Source of the DNA: Scybalousia_A sp963540815
Lineage (GTDB): Bacteria; Bacteroidota; Bacteroidia; Bacteroidales; P3
Reading direction: 5' to 3'
Assembly: GCA_963540815.1 (NCBI GenBank)
Contig: CAUTQY010000002.1
Span: forward strand, 104,917-168,916
Length of the DNA: 64,000 nt
Position numbers and translations under genes: made by a program. Under the pieces are notes generated by a model that did no database searches, was not told the DNA's origin, and saw nothing but the letters and a program-made list of their open reading frames with translations. Shown piece by piece: positions 16,483 through 25,318 of this stretch; position 1 is the stretch's first letter, and every line of letters starts with the position of its first letter.

Positions 16483-18150
16483 ATGATTGATAACGAAAAA
16501 ACTCAGAAAAATTTTTTAGAGGAAATTATAGAAAAAGATTTACAAGAAGGTAGAGTTAGTGCAGTACAAACTCGCTTTCCTCCTGAGCCAAACGGTTATT
16601 TACACATAGGCCATGCAAAAAGTATTTGTATAAATTTCGGTCTGGCAAAAAAATACGGAGGCAAAACCAATCTGAGATTTGACGACACCAATCCTGTTAA
16701 AGAAGATACCGAATATGTTGATTCCATAAAGGAGGATATAAAATGGTTGGGCTTTGAATGGGCAATGGAAAGGTATGCCTCGGATTATTTTGAGCAACTC
16801 TATCAATGGGCAGTGGAGTTAATAAAGAAAGGAAAAGCTTATGTAGACGACCAAAGTAATGAAGAAATTCGTATAAACAGGGGCACCGTAACCTCACCGG
16901 GTAAAAACTCTCCTTATAGAGGAAGAAGTATTGAAGAGAATCTTAGGCTTTTTGAACAAATGAGAGAGGGTAAATATACTGACGGGGAAAAAACCCTAAG
17001 GGCTAAAATAGATATGGCACACCCCAATATGAATATGAGAGACCCTATTATGTATAGAATAATACACGCCTCTCATCATAGAACAAAAGATAAGTGGTGT
17101 ATTTATCCTATGTATGATTATGCTCATGGTCAAAGTGATAGTATAGAGAGTGTAACTCATTCCATTTGTACTCTAGAGTTTGATATTCACCGTCCTCTGT
17201 ATGATTGGTTTATAAATGAATTGGAAATATTTCCCTCGCATCAATACGAATTTGCTCGATTAAACATTACCTACACGGTTATGAGTAAAAGAAAGCTTCT
17301 TCAACTTGTAAAAGAAGGTTACGTTAATGGTTGGGATGACCCTCGTATGCCTACTATCTGCGGTTTGAGAAGAAGAGGATTTACACCGGAAAGTATAAGG
17401 AATTTTTGCGAAGATATTGGTGTGGCAAAAAGAGATAACCTTATAGATTATTCTCGATTGGAAAATTCTTTAAGGGACGACCTCAATAAAAAAGCAGATA
17501 GGATAATGGGGGTTTTGCATCCTATAAAACTTATTATAGATAACTGCCCGAAGGACTTTTATGATGAGTTGGATGCCGTAAACAACCCTGAGGACGAAAC
17601 AAGGGGGACGCACAAAATCACGTTTTCCAATACTTTATACATAGAAAAAGAGGATTTTATGGAAGATGCTCCTAAAAAATATTTCAGATTAACCCCCGGA
17701 CAAGAAGTAAGGTTAAGATATGCTTATATAGTTAAGTGTGTAGGTTGTGACAAAGATGAAAATGGGGAAGTTACTGCCGTACATTGTACTTATGACCCTG
17801 CTTCAAGAGGAGGCAATGCCACAGATGGCAGAAAAATAAAGGGAACTATTCACTGGGTAAACGCAAAAGATTGTGTAGAAGCTGAGGTAAGATTGTTTGA
17901 CCGTTTGTTTGCCGCCGAAATACCGGATAAGGTAGAAGAGGAACAAACTTTTTTGGATAATCTTAACCCCAACTCCTTAACCGTATTGAAAAGCTGCAAA
18001 TTGGAAAAAGCTGTTGCAGACACCCAGAGTCTGAAAAAGTACCAATTCGAACGCTTGGGATACTTTTCTACGGATTATGATAGTAAAGAAGGCAATCTTG
18101 TTTTTAATCGTACTTGTACGTTAAAAGACTCCTGGTCAAAGCAAAAATAA
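16483..18150 (+). CDS. glnS: Glutaminyl-tRNA synthetase
   Basis: Charges tRNA-Gln directly with glutamine. It is a class I synthetase: HIGH at residues 41-44 within PPEPNGYLHIGHAKS, which is the GlnRS rather than GluRS form, and KMSKS-like MSKRK at 267-271. The C-terminal half is the two-barrel anticodon-binding region. The length of 555 residues matches Escherichia coli GlnRS. Its presence suggests direct charging rather than the amidotransferase route. The next gene starts 10 bases later, an unlikely functional match, so only co-transcription is suggested. Confidence 0.96.
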   Translation: MIDNEKTQKNFLEEIIEKDLQEGRVSAVQTRFPPEPNGYLHIGHAKSICINFGLAKKYGGKTNLRFDDTNPVKEDTEYVDSIKEDIKWLGFEWAMERYASDYFEQLYQWAVELIKKGKAYVDDQSNEEIRINRGTVTSPGKNSPYRGRSIEENLRLFEQMREGKYTDGEKTLRAKIDMAHPNMNMRDPIMYRIIHASHHRTKDKWCIYPMYDYAHGQSDSIESVTHSICTLEFDIHRPLYDWFINELEIFPSHQYEFARLNITYTVMSKRKLLQLVKEGYVNGWDDPRMPTICGLRRRGFTPESIRNFCEDIGVAKRDNLIDYSRLENSLRDDLNKKADRIMGVLHPIKLIIDNCPKDFYDELDAVNNPEDETRGTHKITFSNTLYIEKEDFMEDAPKKYFRLTPGQEVRLRYAYIVKCVGCDKDENGEVTAVHCTYDPASRGGNATDGRKIKGTIHWVNAKDCVEAEVRLFDRLFAAEIPDKVEEEQTFLDNLNPNSLTVLKSCKLEKAVADTQSLKKYQFERLGYFSTDYDSKEGNLVFNRTCTLKDSWSKQK

Positions 18151-18160
18151 ATTTTAAAGA

Positions 18161-18814
18161 ATGAAAAACAATATTTCTATGAAAAAATCAATACAAAAAA
18201 TATTTCTGTTGTTCTTGTTGTTTGTTTCCTTTTACCTCACTGCACAAAACAGACATAGATTAGGTAGCGGAGAACCGTATGATGTGTTTCTTTCTCTTAG
18301 AGGACATTATCTCGTGACCAACGGAGAGATAAAAGACAATTATCAATGGGGGGGCGGTGGAAATTTTCAAGTGGAGTTTCAGTATCAAGAAATAAAACTT
18401 TCCTGGGGAATGTCCTTGGGTTATGATAGATTTCAACCCGAAACGGCAAAACTAAACTATTTGCCTACCAAACAAAACTTTGTCGCTTGGCAGGTGCCGT
18501 TAACCGTTTTTTGCAACTACTATTTCTTTAATGAAAAAATCAAACCTTATGTCGGTATAGGAATAGGAGCGATTTTGGGTAGATATGATTATTCTTTATC
18601 TGCAGAAAATTTTAAGGATTATTACTACAGAGATTTTGAGGGTCAGTCCGGTATAAGATTTGGTTATATGCCTCGCTTGGGCTGTATGTTTTCACTTGAC
18701 CATAAAAACGGTTTTGGTATAGAATTTGGCATGCAAGATTATTTTGCAAATAAAAAACTTCAGAAACAAAGGACATTTTCCCTAGGAGTACAATACACTT
18801 ATATAATAGACTAA
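18161..18814 (+). CDS. Outer-membrane beta-barrel protein (predicted)
   Basis: Encodes 217 residues. A signal peptide (IFLLFLLFVSFYLTAQ) ends near residue 29. The mature part alternates polar and aromatic residues in short strands (FQVEFQYQEIKLSWGMSLGYD, YVGIGIGAILGRYDYS) and ends in a strand with aromatic residues, FSLGVQYTYIID, as outer-membrane barrels do. I do not recognise a named family; it resembles the broad outer-membrane beta-barrel (OmpA-like, PorT-type) group. It starts 10 bases after glnS; a second ATG at 18179 is equally possible. It opens a run of three surface or secreted proteins. Confidence 0.7.
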   Translation: MKNNISMKKSIQKIFLLFLLFVSFYLTAQNRHRLGSGEPYDVFLSLRGHYLVTNGEIKDNYQWGGGGNFQVEFQYQEIKLSWGMSLGYDRFQPETAKLNYLPTKQNFVAWQVPLTVFCNYYFFNEKIKPYVGIGIGAILGRYDYSLSAENFKDYYYRDFEGQSGIRFGYMPRLGCMFSLDHKNGFGIEFGMQDYFANKKLQKQRTFSLGVQYTYIID

Positions 18815-18871
18815 ACAACAATACACTATTCTTATCCGAGTTGTAGCGGTAATCATCAATAGATAAATATC

Positions 18872-19117
18872 ATGTTTAAACGTTTGGGAATGTTCGTTGT
18901 CTGTTTGTTGTACTTGTGTTCACTCATAGGGCAACCTCCGCTGCCGAATCACGGTTCAAGAAATAATGCCTCAGTCAAACAAAACTCAATTATAGAATTA
19001 GATAAAAACAATAATCCCGTTCCTGTGGGTACTTCAACAACGTTACTTTTGTCTCTTTGTATTATATTTTTTATCTATAAAGTAAGACGCAATAGCAGTT
19101 TAACCAAAGATATATAA
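18872..19117 (+). CDS. Small membrane protein with a C-terminal sorting-like tail
   Basis: Encodes 81 residues. It has an N-terminal signal-like helix (MFVVCLLYLCSLIG), a short polar middle rich in Asn and Ser, then PVPVGTSTTLLLSLCIIFFIYKVRR. That is a Pro/Gly turn, a hydrophobic helix and a basic end. This three-part tail is like the C-terminal sorting signals of small exported Bacteroidota proteins that sit beside large T9SS cargo genes, as here (18 bases before one). I cannot name the family with certainty. Function unknown; an anchoring or assembly role for the neighbour is a guess. Confidence 0.6.
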   Translation: MFKRLGMFVVCLLYLCSLIGQPPLPNHGSRNNASVKQNSIIELDKNNNPVPVGTSTTLLLSLCIIFFIYKVRRNSSLTKDI

Positions 19118-19135
19118 ACCTAATACCCTTTCGTT

Positions 19136-22100
19136 ATGAAAAATATTTTGGGACTATTTGTTTTTTCCATTTTGTTTGTTTTCAATTCGTTATCACAGAA
19201 TCTGTCTGTTTCCGCTCTATCTGCCAATAGCGTTAGTATCAGCTTTTCTTTGACTGAGGACGATACGTTATATATCTATGAAAACGACACGGTTTATTTT
19301 GAAGACTTTTCCCTATTACCATCCTCTGGGGGAGAAGTTTATAAAAACTTTTTTTGGCATGTACCCGCTTCACATCTCAAAACACCGGGAGCAATGCTTA
19401 AAGATATTGTTATTGATACCAATAGAGGAATACTAATTAGAGGTAAATCACGATTTTTTACAGGAAATATAGATATATCAAAAGCTTTATGCATAGACGA
19501 CCAAAGTTTAAACAACGGACAATATGCCTATAGATTAAAAATTGTAGGAAAAAGAAAAAATGCCACTTTCAACCCAACAATAACAGACCTCAACGGAAAC
19601 AGTATCAATCTAACAGAATTGTCCGACGACACACTTTATAGTGCGACATCAAGTATAGGATTCTATTTCTCAAAAAATAACAATAAATCAGACACATTGC
19701 TTTCCGTTCTTGTTGCTATTCCACAAGGGTATTGCAACAAACTTTCTTTTCCTATCCTTAATACTCAAACTTCTTTTGTTATTGACAATCTAAAAGCAAA
19801 TACAAATTACGTTTTAGCCTTAGGTGGAGATACGTTATCTTTTTTCACTCACAGAGAAAAAACCATTGACAGCGTAAAACATATATCCGACAATTCGGCA
19901 ACTGTGTTTTTCTCCGATAATTCCCCGAATACGAATAAGAAAATTATTGTTGTCAATAAAGGTGATTCCTATTCATTTGCCGACGATATATTTATTTCGG
20001 AATTTTCATATTATAAGAACAACGCTGTAGAGCTTTTTAATGCCACAGGTAAAGATATTTGTCTTAAAGATTATTCTTTAAAATTACATGCCATTCAATC
20101 GTTTGTGAAGACTTTTTCCGAAAAAGACACTCTAAAACATAACTCCTCTATTGTTCTATTCAATAGTTTCGACGTCCCTTATCAAATGGGAGATAAAGGG
20201 TTGTTTTATTATGTCAGTTCATTATTTTACGGACACAACCCCATAATTTTACTACACAATAATGATACCGTAGATATATTTGGAAACGTTAATGAACTCT
20301 CCCTTCCTAACAACACGGGTTGGTCGTGCAATGAAGGTAATTTTAATACGGCAAGATTTATTCTTAAAAGAAAATCTTTTGTTTGCTCCGGAATAAAACA
20401 CAATCCCAATGCGGGTTTTCCTACTCTATGCTCGGAATGGTCGGCTTTGAGCCCTAATGATACTAACAATTTTGCAAATTTTGGAATACATTCTTTTGAC
20501 AATATTATATCACAGGAAGAGATATCCAACATTAATTTTGGCATACCGATAGATGAGGGTAATATACAAATTTCGGACGAAGGGTATTGTCTAATAAACA
20601 ACCTTAATCCGAATTCTTTCTATGTTGCTTATTTAGTTTCGCAAGACGGTAGTACTACTTACGATTTTTGTCCTTTTCTAACAAAAGCACGGAATCAAAG
20701 AATAGCTTCGGGTTTGTGGTCGGATAGCAATTGGACTAACGGAATTCCAAAATTTAATCATATTGTTACCGTTGCCTCGGACATTTTTGTCACCATACCA
20801 CAGGACTCGGTTGCCTTTGCAGATACGCTTATTCTCAAAAACAATACTTCCTTACTCAATCTTGGCTCAATGAATATAAAGAATTTTATTGTAGAAAAAT
20901 CTTTTCTCGGTTATTATTCCAATAACATTCCCGGCTGGTATTTGTTTTCTATTCCCATAACCATAGATGAAAATACCATAGGCTCCATTCCTTCGTATTT
21001 TAATGCAGATACAAACAATAATAATGTTGATATTTATACATGGAAAGAAGATTTTTTACAAGACACTTTGCAGGGAATGTGGCTCAATTTCAAGGTATAC
21101 AATGATACCGTGCCTTTTTTTCAACAAAGCAAAGCGTTATTAATTGCTTATGCCAACGATACCACTATTAACTTTTCGGGTTCTATTGCAGACTACAAAT
21201 CGTATATCCTACTTAACAACGCCTCCCTTACAACGTATAACCCAAACTCATCAGGTTGGCATTTGGTTAGCAACCCTTATCCTTTCCCTATTTCCATAAA
21301 TCAGATTGCAAGAAATAATATTTCCCTGCCGAATAAACTAAATCCCTACTCCGGTAATTATGAGCCTCTGACTTTGCAGGATACTTTATCTCCTTTTGAA
21401 GGTTTTTTTGTACAAGTTGCCAATACTCAAAATTTTTTATCGGTTACCAAAATTTCCAACAACAATCTTGCTCAAAATAATATATCTACCACAAATAACC
21501 CTCTGATATTTTCCATTACGGACAGTTCATTATCCTTATCCGACAATTTATATCTTTCCTTTGATAGCAATGCCTCCGATTTATTGGACTGGGAATATGA
21601 CTCTCACAAACTTCATTCCTTGGGTTCTTGTCCGGAAATATTTGCCAAATTCCATAACGAAAACTTTTCCGTAAACGTTATACCACCTAATAATGAAAAT
21701 TCTTTATTGGTAGATATACGTTGCCTTATAAAGCACTCGGGCAATTATTCCGTTTGTTTTAATCAAAACTCCATCTATCCTTATGACAGCGTTTTGCTTA
21801 TCAATAGGTATAACGGGCAGACTTTGGCAAATCTATCCGCTACTCCTGTTTTTTCTTTCCTTGCAAACGAAGACTTTACGGAGGATTCTTTCTTGTTAAA
21901 ATTTACTCGCAATGCTCTAAATCTAAATAACATTTCCATAAATGATAATAACATATATATCTTACAAGACAACAACCTTGTAACCGCAAAGTCCAACTCT
22001 CATATAAATCTTATGAGTTTATACTCCATAGATGGCAGATTATTGCAGCAAATATCCGATAATCACTTGTTTATAAATAATAAAGGTGCGTTTATTTTAA

Positions 22101-22150
22101 CCGTAAGCACACAAAACGGTTCCAAATCTTTCAAAATAGTTATTCCGTAA
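19136..22150 (+). CDS. Large T9SS-exported surface protein with a lamin-tail-like domain
   Basis: Encodes 1004 residues. Signal peptide at residues 1-21. Around residues 285-400 the sequence DIFISEFSYYKNNAVELFN, then KDYSLKLH and SSIVLFN resembles the lamin-tail domain, a beta-sandwich found in secreted bacterial proteins. Further repeats such as NPNSSGWHLVSNPYPFPISINQI and the matching GWYLFSIPITI are typical of Bacteroidota cell-surface proteins. The end (LMSLYSIDGRLLQQISD, then GAFILTV and SKSFKIVIP) is a type A T9SS sorting domain, so it should be exported across the outer membrane and attached or released. No catalytic domain is recognised. gmd follows after 16 bases. Confidence 0.82.
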   Translation: MKNILGLFVFSILFVFNSLSQNLSVSALSANSVSISFSLTEDDTLYIYENDTVYFEDFSLLPSSGGEVYKNFFWHVPASHLKTPGAMLKDIVIDTNRGILIRGKSRFFTGNIDISKALCIDDQSLNNGQYAYRLKIVGKRKNATFNPTITDLNGNSINLTELSDDTLYSATSSIGFYFSKNNNKSDTLLSVLVAIPQGYCNKLSFPILNTQTSFVIDNLKANTNYVLALGGDTLSFFTHREKTIDSVKHISDNSATVFFSDNSPNTNKKIIVVNKGDSYSFADDIFISEFSYYKNNAVELFNATGKDICLKDYSLKLHAIQSFVKTFSEKDTLKHNSSIVLFNSFDVPYQMGDKGLFYYVSSLFYGHNPIILLHNNDTVDIFGNVNELSLPNNTGWSCNEGNFNTARFILKRKSFVCSGIKHNPNAGFPTLCSEWSALSPNDTNNFANFGIHSFDNIISQEEISNINFGIPIDEGNIQISDEGYCLINNLNPNSFYVAYLVSQDGSTTYDFCPFLTKARNQRIASGLWSDSNWTNGIPKFNHIVTVASDIFVTIPQDSVAFADTLILKNNTSLLNLGSMNIKNFIVEKSFLGYYSNNIPGWYLFSIPITIDENTIGSIPSYFNADTNNNNVDIYTWKEDFLQDTLQGMWLNFKVYNDTVPFFQQSKALLIAYANDTTINFSGSIADYKSYILLNNASLTTYNPNSSGWHLVSNPYPFPISINQIARNNISLPNKLNPYSGNYEPLTLQDTLSPFEGFFVQVANTQNFLSVTKISNNNLAQNNISTTNNPLIFSITDSSLSLSDNLYLSFDSNASDLLDWEYDSHKLHSLGSCPEIFAKFHNENFSVNVIPPNNENSLLVDIRCLIKHSGNYSVCFNQNSIYPYDSVLLINRYNGQTLANLSATPVFSFLANEDFTEDSFLLKFTRNALNLNNISINDNNIYILQDNNLVTAKSNSHINLMSLYSIDGRLLQQISDNHLFINNKGAFILTVSTQNGSKSFKIVIP

Positions 22151-22166
22151 TAAAACATAAAAAAAC

Positions 22167-23219
22167 ATGACAAACAAAGTTGCTCTTATTACAGGTATTA
22201 CAGGACAGGACGGTTCGTTTTTGGCCGAATTCCTTATAGAAAAGGGTTATCAAGTACATGGAACTCTAAGGCGTGCCTCGTCATTTAACACTCAAAGAAT
22301 AGAACATCTTTACTTGGAAGAATGGGTAAAGGATATGAAGAAAAAACGATTGGTAAATCTTCATTACGCCGATATGACGGATTCCTCTTCTTTGATACGT
22401 ATAATTAACACAATAAAACCCTGTGAAATATATAACTTGGCGGCACAGAGTCATGTTAAAGTATCATTCGATGTGCCCGAATATACGGCAGAAACGGACG
22501 CAATAGGGGTTTTAAGACTTTTGGAAGCGGTCAGAATATGCGGTTTGGAAAAAACTTGTCGCATCTATCAAGCCTCCACTTCGGAGCTGTACGGTAAGGT
22601 ATTGGAGACACCTCAAAAAGAGACAACCTCGTTCTATCCTCGCTCTCCGTATGCCGTTGCCAAACTATACGGTTTTTGGATAACAAAAAATTATAGAGAA
22701 AGTTATGGTATGTATGCCGTAAATGGTATTCTTTTCAACCACGAAAGCGAGAGAAGAGGAGAAAACTTTGTTACTCGTAAAATAACAATAGCAGCCTCAA
22801 GAATAGCCAAAGGCAAACAAGACAAACTCTATCTTGGCAATCTTAACGCTTTGAGAGACTGGGGTTATGCCAAAGATTATATTGAATGTATGTGGCTTAT
22901 GCTTCAGCAAGATAAGCCCGAAGATTTCGTAATAGCTACAGGGGAACAACACAGCGTTAGAGAATTTTGCACCCTGGCTTTTGAACAGGCAGGTATGGAA
23001 TTATTTTGGCAAGGAGAAGGTATTAACGAAAAGGGTATAAACAAGGCCAACGGTAAAGTCTTGGTAGAGGTAGATGAAAGATTTTTTAGACCCAGCGAGG
23101 TGGAAACCCTTTTGGGAGACCCAAATAAAGCAAAAACTCTTTTGGGTTGGAATCCGAGAAAAACTTCTTTTAAAGAACTTGTCCGTATAATGATGCAACA
23201 CGATTTAAAAAATTTCTAA
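22167..23219 (+). CDS. gmd: GDP-mannose 4,6-dehydratase
   Basis: Converts GDP-mannose to GDP-4-keto-6-deoxymannose, the substrate of Fcl and the entry to GDP-fucose and GDP-rhamnose. The NADP-binding motif GITGQDGSFLAEFL is at residue 10 on, followed by HGTLRRASSFNT, a signature of this family. The catalytic Tyr-x3-Lys is in SPYAVAKLYG, and NHESERRGENFVTRKI is the conserved nucleotide-binding stretch. The 350 residues are close to the usual length. It follows a T9SS cargo gene rather than fcl, which lies 10 kb upstream on the same strand. Confidence 0.94.
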   Translation: MTNKVALITGITGQDGSFLAEFLIEKGYQVHGTLRRASSFNTQRIEHLYLEEWVKDMKKKRLVNLHYADMTDSSSLIRIINTIKPCEIYNLAAQSHVKVSFDVPEYTAETDAIGVLRLLEAVRICGLEKTCRIYQASTSELYGKVLETPQKETTSFYPRSPYAVAKLYGFWITKNYRESYGMYAVNGILFNHESERRGENFVTRKITIAASRIAKGKQDKLYLGNLNALRDWGYAKDYIECMWLMLQQDKPEDFVIATGEQHSVREFCTLAFEQAGMELFWQGEGINEKGINKANGKVLVEVDERFFRPSEVETLLGDPNKAKTLLGWNPRKTSFKELVRIMMQHDLKNF

Positions 23220-23356
23220 AAGAACAATAAAATCCTTATAGCAATATATAACAAGCAATAAATTTTGGAAAAATCAAAAGATTGAATGTTATATATGTGT
23301 TTTATAATATTTTATGATAAGTTTTAAAAAAAATTAAACAAAAAAATAAAAAATAT

Positions 23357-23387
23357 TTTGTTGGTAAGAAAACATTGTATAATTTTG
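23357..23387 (+). promoter_or_regulatory. Promoter of tRNA-Asn
   Basis: TTTG at 23357-23360 and TAATTTTG at 23380-23387, exactly 19 bases apart, a near-perfect Bacteroidota promoter 21 bases before the tRNA. Confidence 0.8.
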
Positions 23388-23408
23388 CAAATGTTTTGAT
23401 AAGGGCAT

Positions 23409-23482
23409 GCTTCCGTAGCTCAGTTGGTTAGAGCACATGACTGTTAATCATGGGGTCCTAGGTTCAAGTCCTAGTGGGAGCG
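23409..23482 (+). tRNA. tRNA-Asn (anticodon GTT)
   Basis: A 74-nt cloverleaf: 7-bp acceptor stem from G23409 (with G-T pairs), D arm around 23418-23434, anticodon stem CATGA/TCATG with the loop CTGTTAA and anticodon GTT at 23443-23445, and a T arm CTAGG-TTCAAGT-CCTAG. The discriminator is G, and CCA is not encoded. A promoter stands before it and a hairpin terminator after it, so it is a single transcription unit. Confidence 0.96.
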
Positions 23483-23487
23483 CAAAC

Positions 23488-23528
23488 AAAGGGGATGTAA
23501 GGCGAATGCGGTTTTACATCCCTTTTTT
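23488..23528 (+). terminator. Terminator behind tRNA-Asn
   Basis: Inverted repeat 23492-23500 with 23514-23522 (GGGATGTAA / TTACATCCC), 13-base loop, then six T. It begins 6 bases after the tRNA. Confidence 0.85.
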
Positions 23529-23551
23529 GTTTTTATAATAGTTTGTGTATA

Positions 23552-24739
23552 ATGAATGCAAAACAAGGAAAGCTTTGGAATAGTGAATATATCAAGGTAA
23601 TGTTGGCAAATTTCAGCCTCTTTTTTGCTTTTTATTTGCTTACACCTTTGTTGCCATTGTATCTAAGCGAGCATTTTCACGCAAGCAAAGACGTAATAGG
23701 TGTTGTTCTCTCGGGATATACAATAACCGCACTGATATTCAGACCTTTTAGCGGTTATTTGGTGGATTCTTTTAATAGAAAAAAAGTACTCATAATATGT
23801 TTTCTTATTTATTCCATTTTCTTTGCAAGCTATCTTCTTGCCGGCTCTTTAATATTGTTTGCTCTTGTAAGAACATTACACGGTGCACCTTTCGGAGCCT
23901 GTACGGTTGCCAACAGTACGGTTGCCATAGATGTCTTACCTTCCGATAGGAGAAACGAAGGAATAGGTTTTTACGGATTAAGTAATAATGTAGCCTCTGC
24001 TCTTGCTCCCACATTAGGGGTTTTTATTTATAAGTACACGAATAATTTTGATATACTTTTTTGGTTGGCTATTTGTTTTGCATTGTTCGGTTTTATAATG
24101 GTTTATTACGTAAGTATTCCACAAAAAGAAATAATAAAAAACACAAAAAAAATATCCTTGGACAGATTTTTTCTTATTAAAGGGTGGTTTTTGGCATTCA
24201 ATATGATATTTTTTAGCACTTGTTACGGGGTGCTTAGCAACTATCTTGCTATTTACAGTAAAGAAAAATTAGGGATAACCTCAGGAACGGGTACGTATTT
24301 TATGTTACTTTCCGTAGGTCTTATATTTTCTAGGTTACAAGGCAATAAAGCATTAAAGGAGGGTAAATTGACACAGAACGCTTTTATCGGTATACTAATA
24401 TCCACATTCGGTTATGCTATTTTTACTTTTTTCCCTACTCATATTTTCTATTATCTGTCTGCGTTACTAATAGGTTTGGGTAACGGACATATGTACCCTG
24501 CTTTTCAAAATATGATAATCAAAATTGCCAATCACAACGAGAGAGGTACTGCCAACTCTTCCCTATTGGTTTGTTGGGATGTGGGTGTTGGTATAGGTAT
24601 ATTTGTCGGAGGAATTTTGGCTGAATACTTCGGCTTTTTTAGTGTTTTTGTCTCTGTAGTAATTGTACATATAGCAGGATTTTTACTCTATACAATGTTT
24701 ACAAAACACAGATTTAATTTGCAACTAAGTAAGATTTAA
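23552..24739 (+). CDS. Major facilitator superfamily transporter
   Basis: Encodes 395 residues with about twelve hydrophobic helices in two sets of six, the MFS fold. Between helices 2 and 3 lies SGYLVDSFNRKKVLI, a form of the conserved GxLaDrxGrr loop. It has the size and spacing of the arabinose-efflux/multidrug-efflux type, but substrate and direction are unknown. I chose the ATG at 23552; the open frame also offers a GTG at 23543. It stands alone behind the tRNA terminator. Confidence 0.85.
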   Translation: MNAKQGKLWNSEYIKVMLANFSLFFAFYLLTPLLPLYLSEHFHASKDVIGVVLSGYTITALIFRPFSGYLVDSFNRKKVLIICFLIYSIFFASYLLAGSLILFALVRTLHGAPFGACTVANSTVAIDVLPSDRRNEGIGFYGLSNNVASALAPTLGVFIYKYTNNFDILFWLAICFALFGFIMVYYVSIPQKEIIKNTKKISLDRFFLIKGWFLAFNMIFFSTCYGVLSNYLAIYSKEKLGITSGTGTYFMLLSVGLIFSRLQGNKALKEGKLTQNAFIGILISTFGYAIFTFFPTHIFYYLSALLIGLGNGHMYPAFQNMIIKIANHNERGTANSSLLVCWDVGVGIGIFVGGILAEYFGFFSVFVSVVIVHIAGFLLYTMFTKHRFNLQLSKI

Positions 24740-24860
24740 CCATACTCTCTTCCCTTAATAGTCTTATCTACGCTAACCCGTCTTTGCTAGCACTCCTTTT
24801 TGCCATTATGAGACTTCGCTTTAAATTGTAGTAATCCTCAATAAAAAGTATGTTACAAGA

Positions 24861-25170
24861 CGTCATTGCAAGCGTTAGCGAAGCAATCCGGACCGCTTTA
24901 TCGGTTATTTTATAGATTACCACGCTAACGCTCATAATGACGGCGTGATTGACTGCCAAAGTAAGAAGGCTTTCTGCCTTTCTTTGTTTGGTTTCTGCCA
25001 AAGGCCGTTTCAATGATGAAAAAACATAGTTTTTTGACTCAAAAAACTATGTTTTTTTGGTAACGAATCGCCGTTTGGCAGAAACCAAACAAAGAAAGGC
25101 AAAATTTTTATACGGGATGGCAATAATATTATAAAGCGGGATGGATTGCTTTGTTGCGCTCGCAATGACG
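24861..25170. repeat. Nested palindromic repeat element (about 310 bp)
   Basis: Three inverted repeats sit inside each other. The outer arms (24861-24900 and 25132-25170) match at roughly three quarters of positions and carry the CGTCATTGCRAGCG..GAAGCAATCC motif. The middle arms (24975-25002 and 25074-25101) are a perfect 28-bp inverted repeat. The innermost pair (25019-25035 and 25041-25057) is a perfect 17-bp hairpin with a 5-base loop. A further partial copy of the outer motif is at about 24918-24944. Related pieces occur at 39.9 kb and 43.5-43.7 kb, so this is a dispersed family, possibly REP- or MITE-like. No transposase is encoded. Confidence 0.8.
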
Positions 25171-25305
25171 GAGGGGAAGGGCATGGATAACAAAGGAATG
25201 GTTTGCCATGCAATAAAGTAAATCGCAAGGACAAGTTTTTTTTGGGGGGAGGGGAAAACTCAAAAAACGAACAAAGCGCGGTGGCTTGTTTTCGTTTCTT
25301 TGTTG

Positions 25306-25313
25306 TATCTTTG
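25306..25313 (+). promoter_or_regulatory. -7 box immediately before the glycosyltransferase ATG
   Basis: TATCTTTG with only 5 bases between it and the ATG at 25319; TTG at 25286-25288 is a possible -33 element. Transcription should start at or next to the A of ATG, giving a leaderless mRNA. Confidence 0.65.
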
Positions 25314-25318
25314 CAAAT

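Larger units (their letters stand above)
24740..25318. other. Repeat-filled intergenic region
   Basis: No credible gene lies in these 579 bases; the open frames here follow the repeats and lack protein-like composition. The stretch is dominated by the nested palindromic element at 24861-25170. Its right end is a pyrimidine/purine-biased segment running into the glycosyltransferase promoter. Confidence 0.7.
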
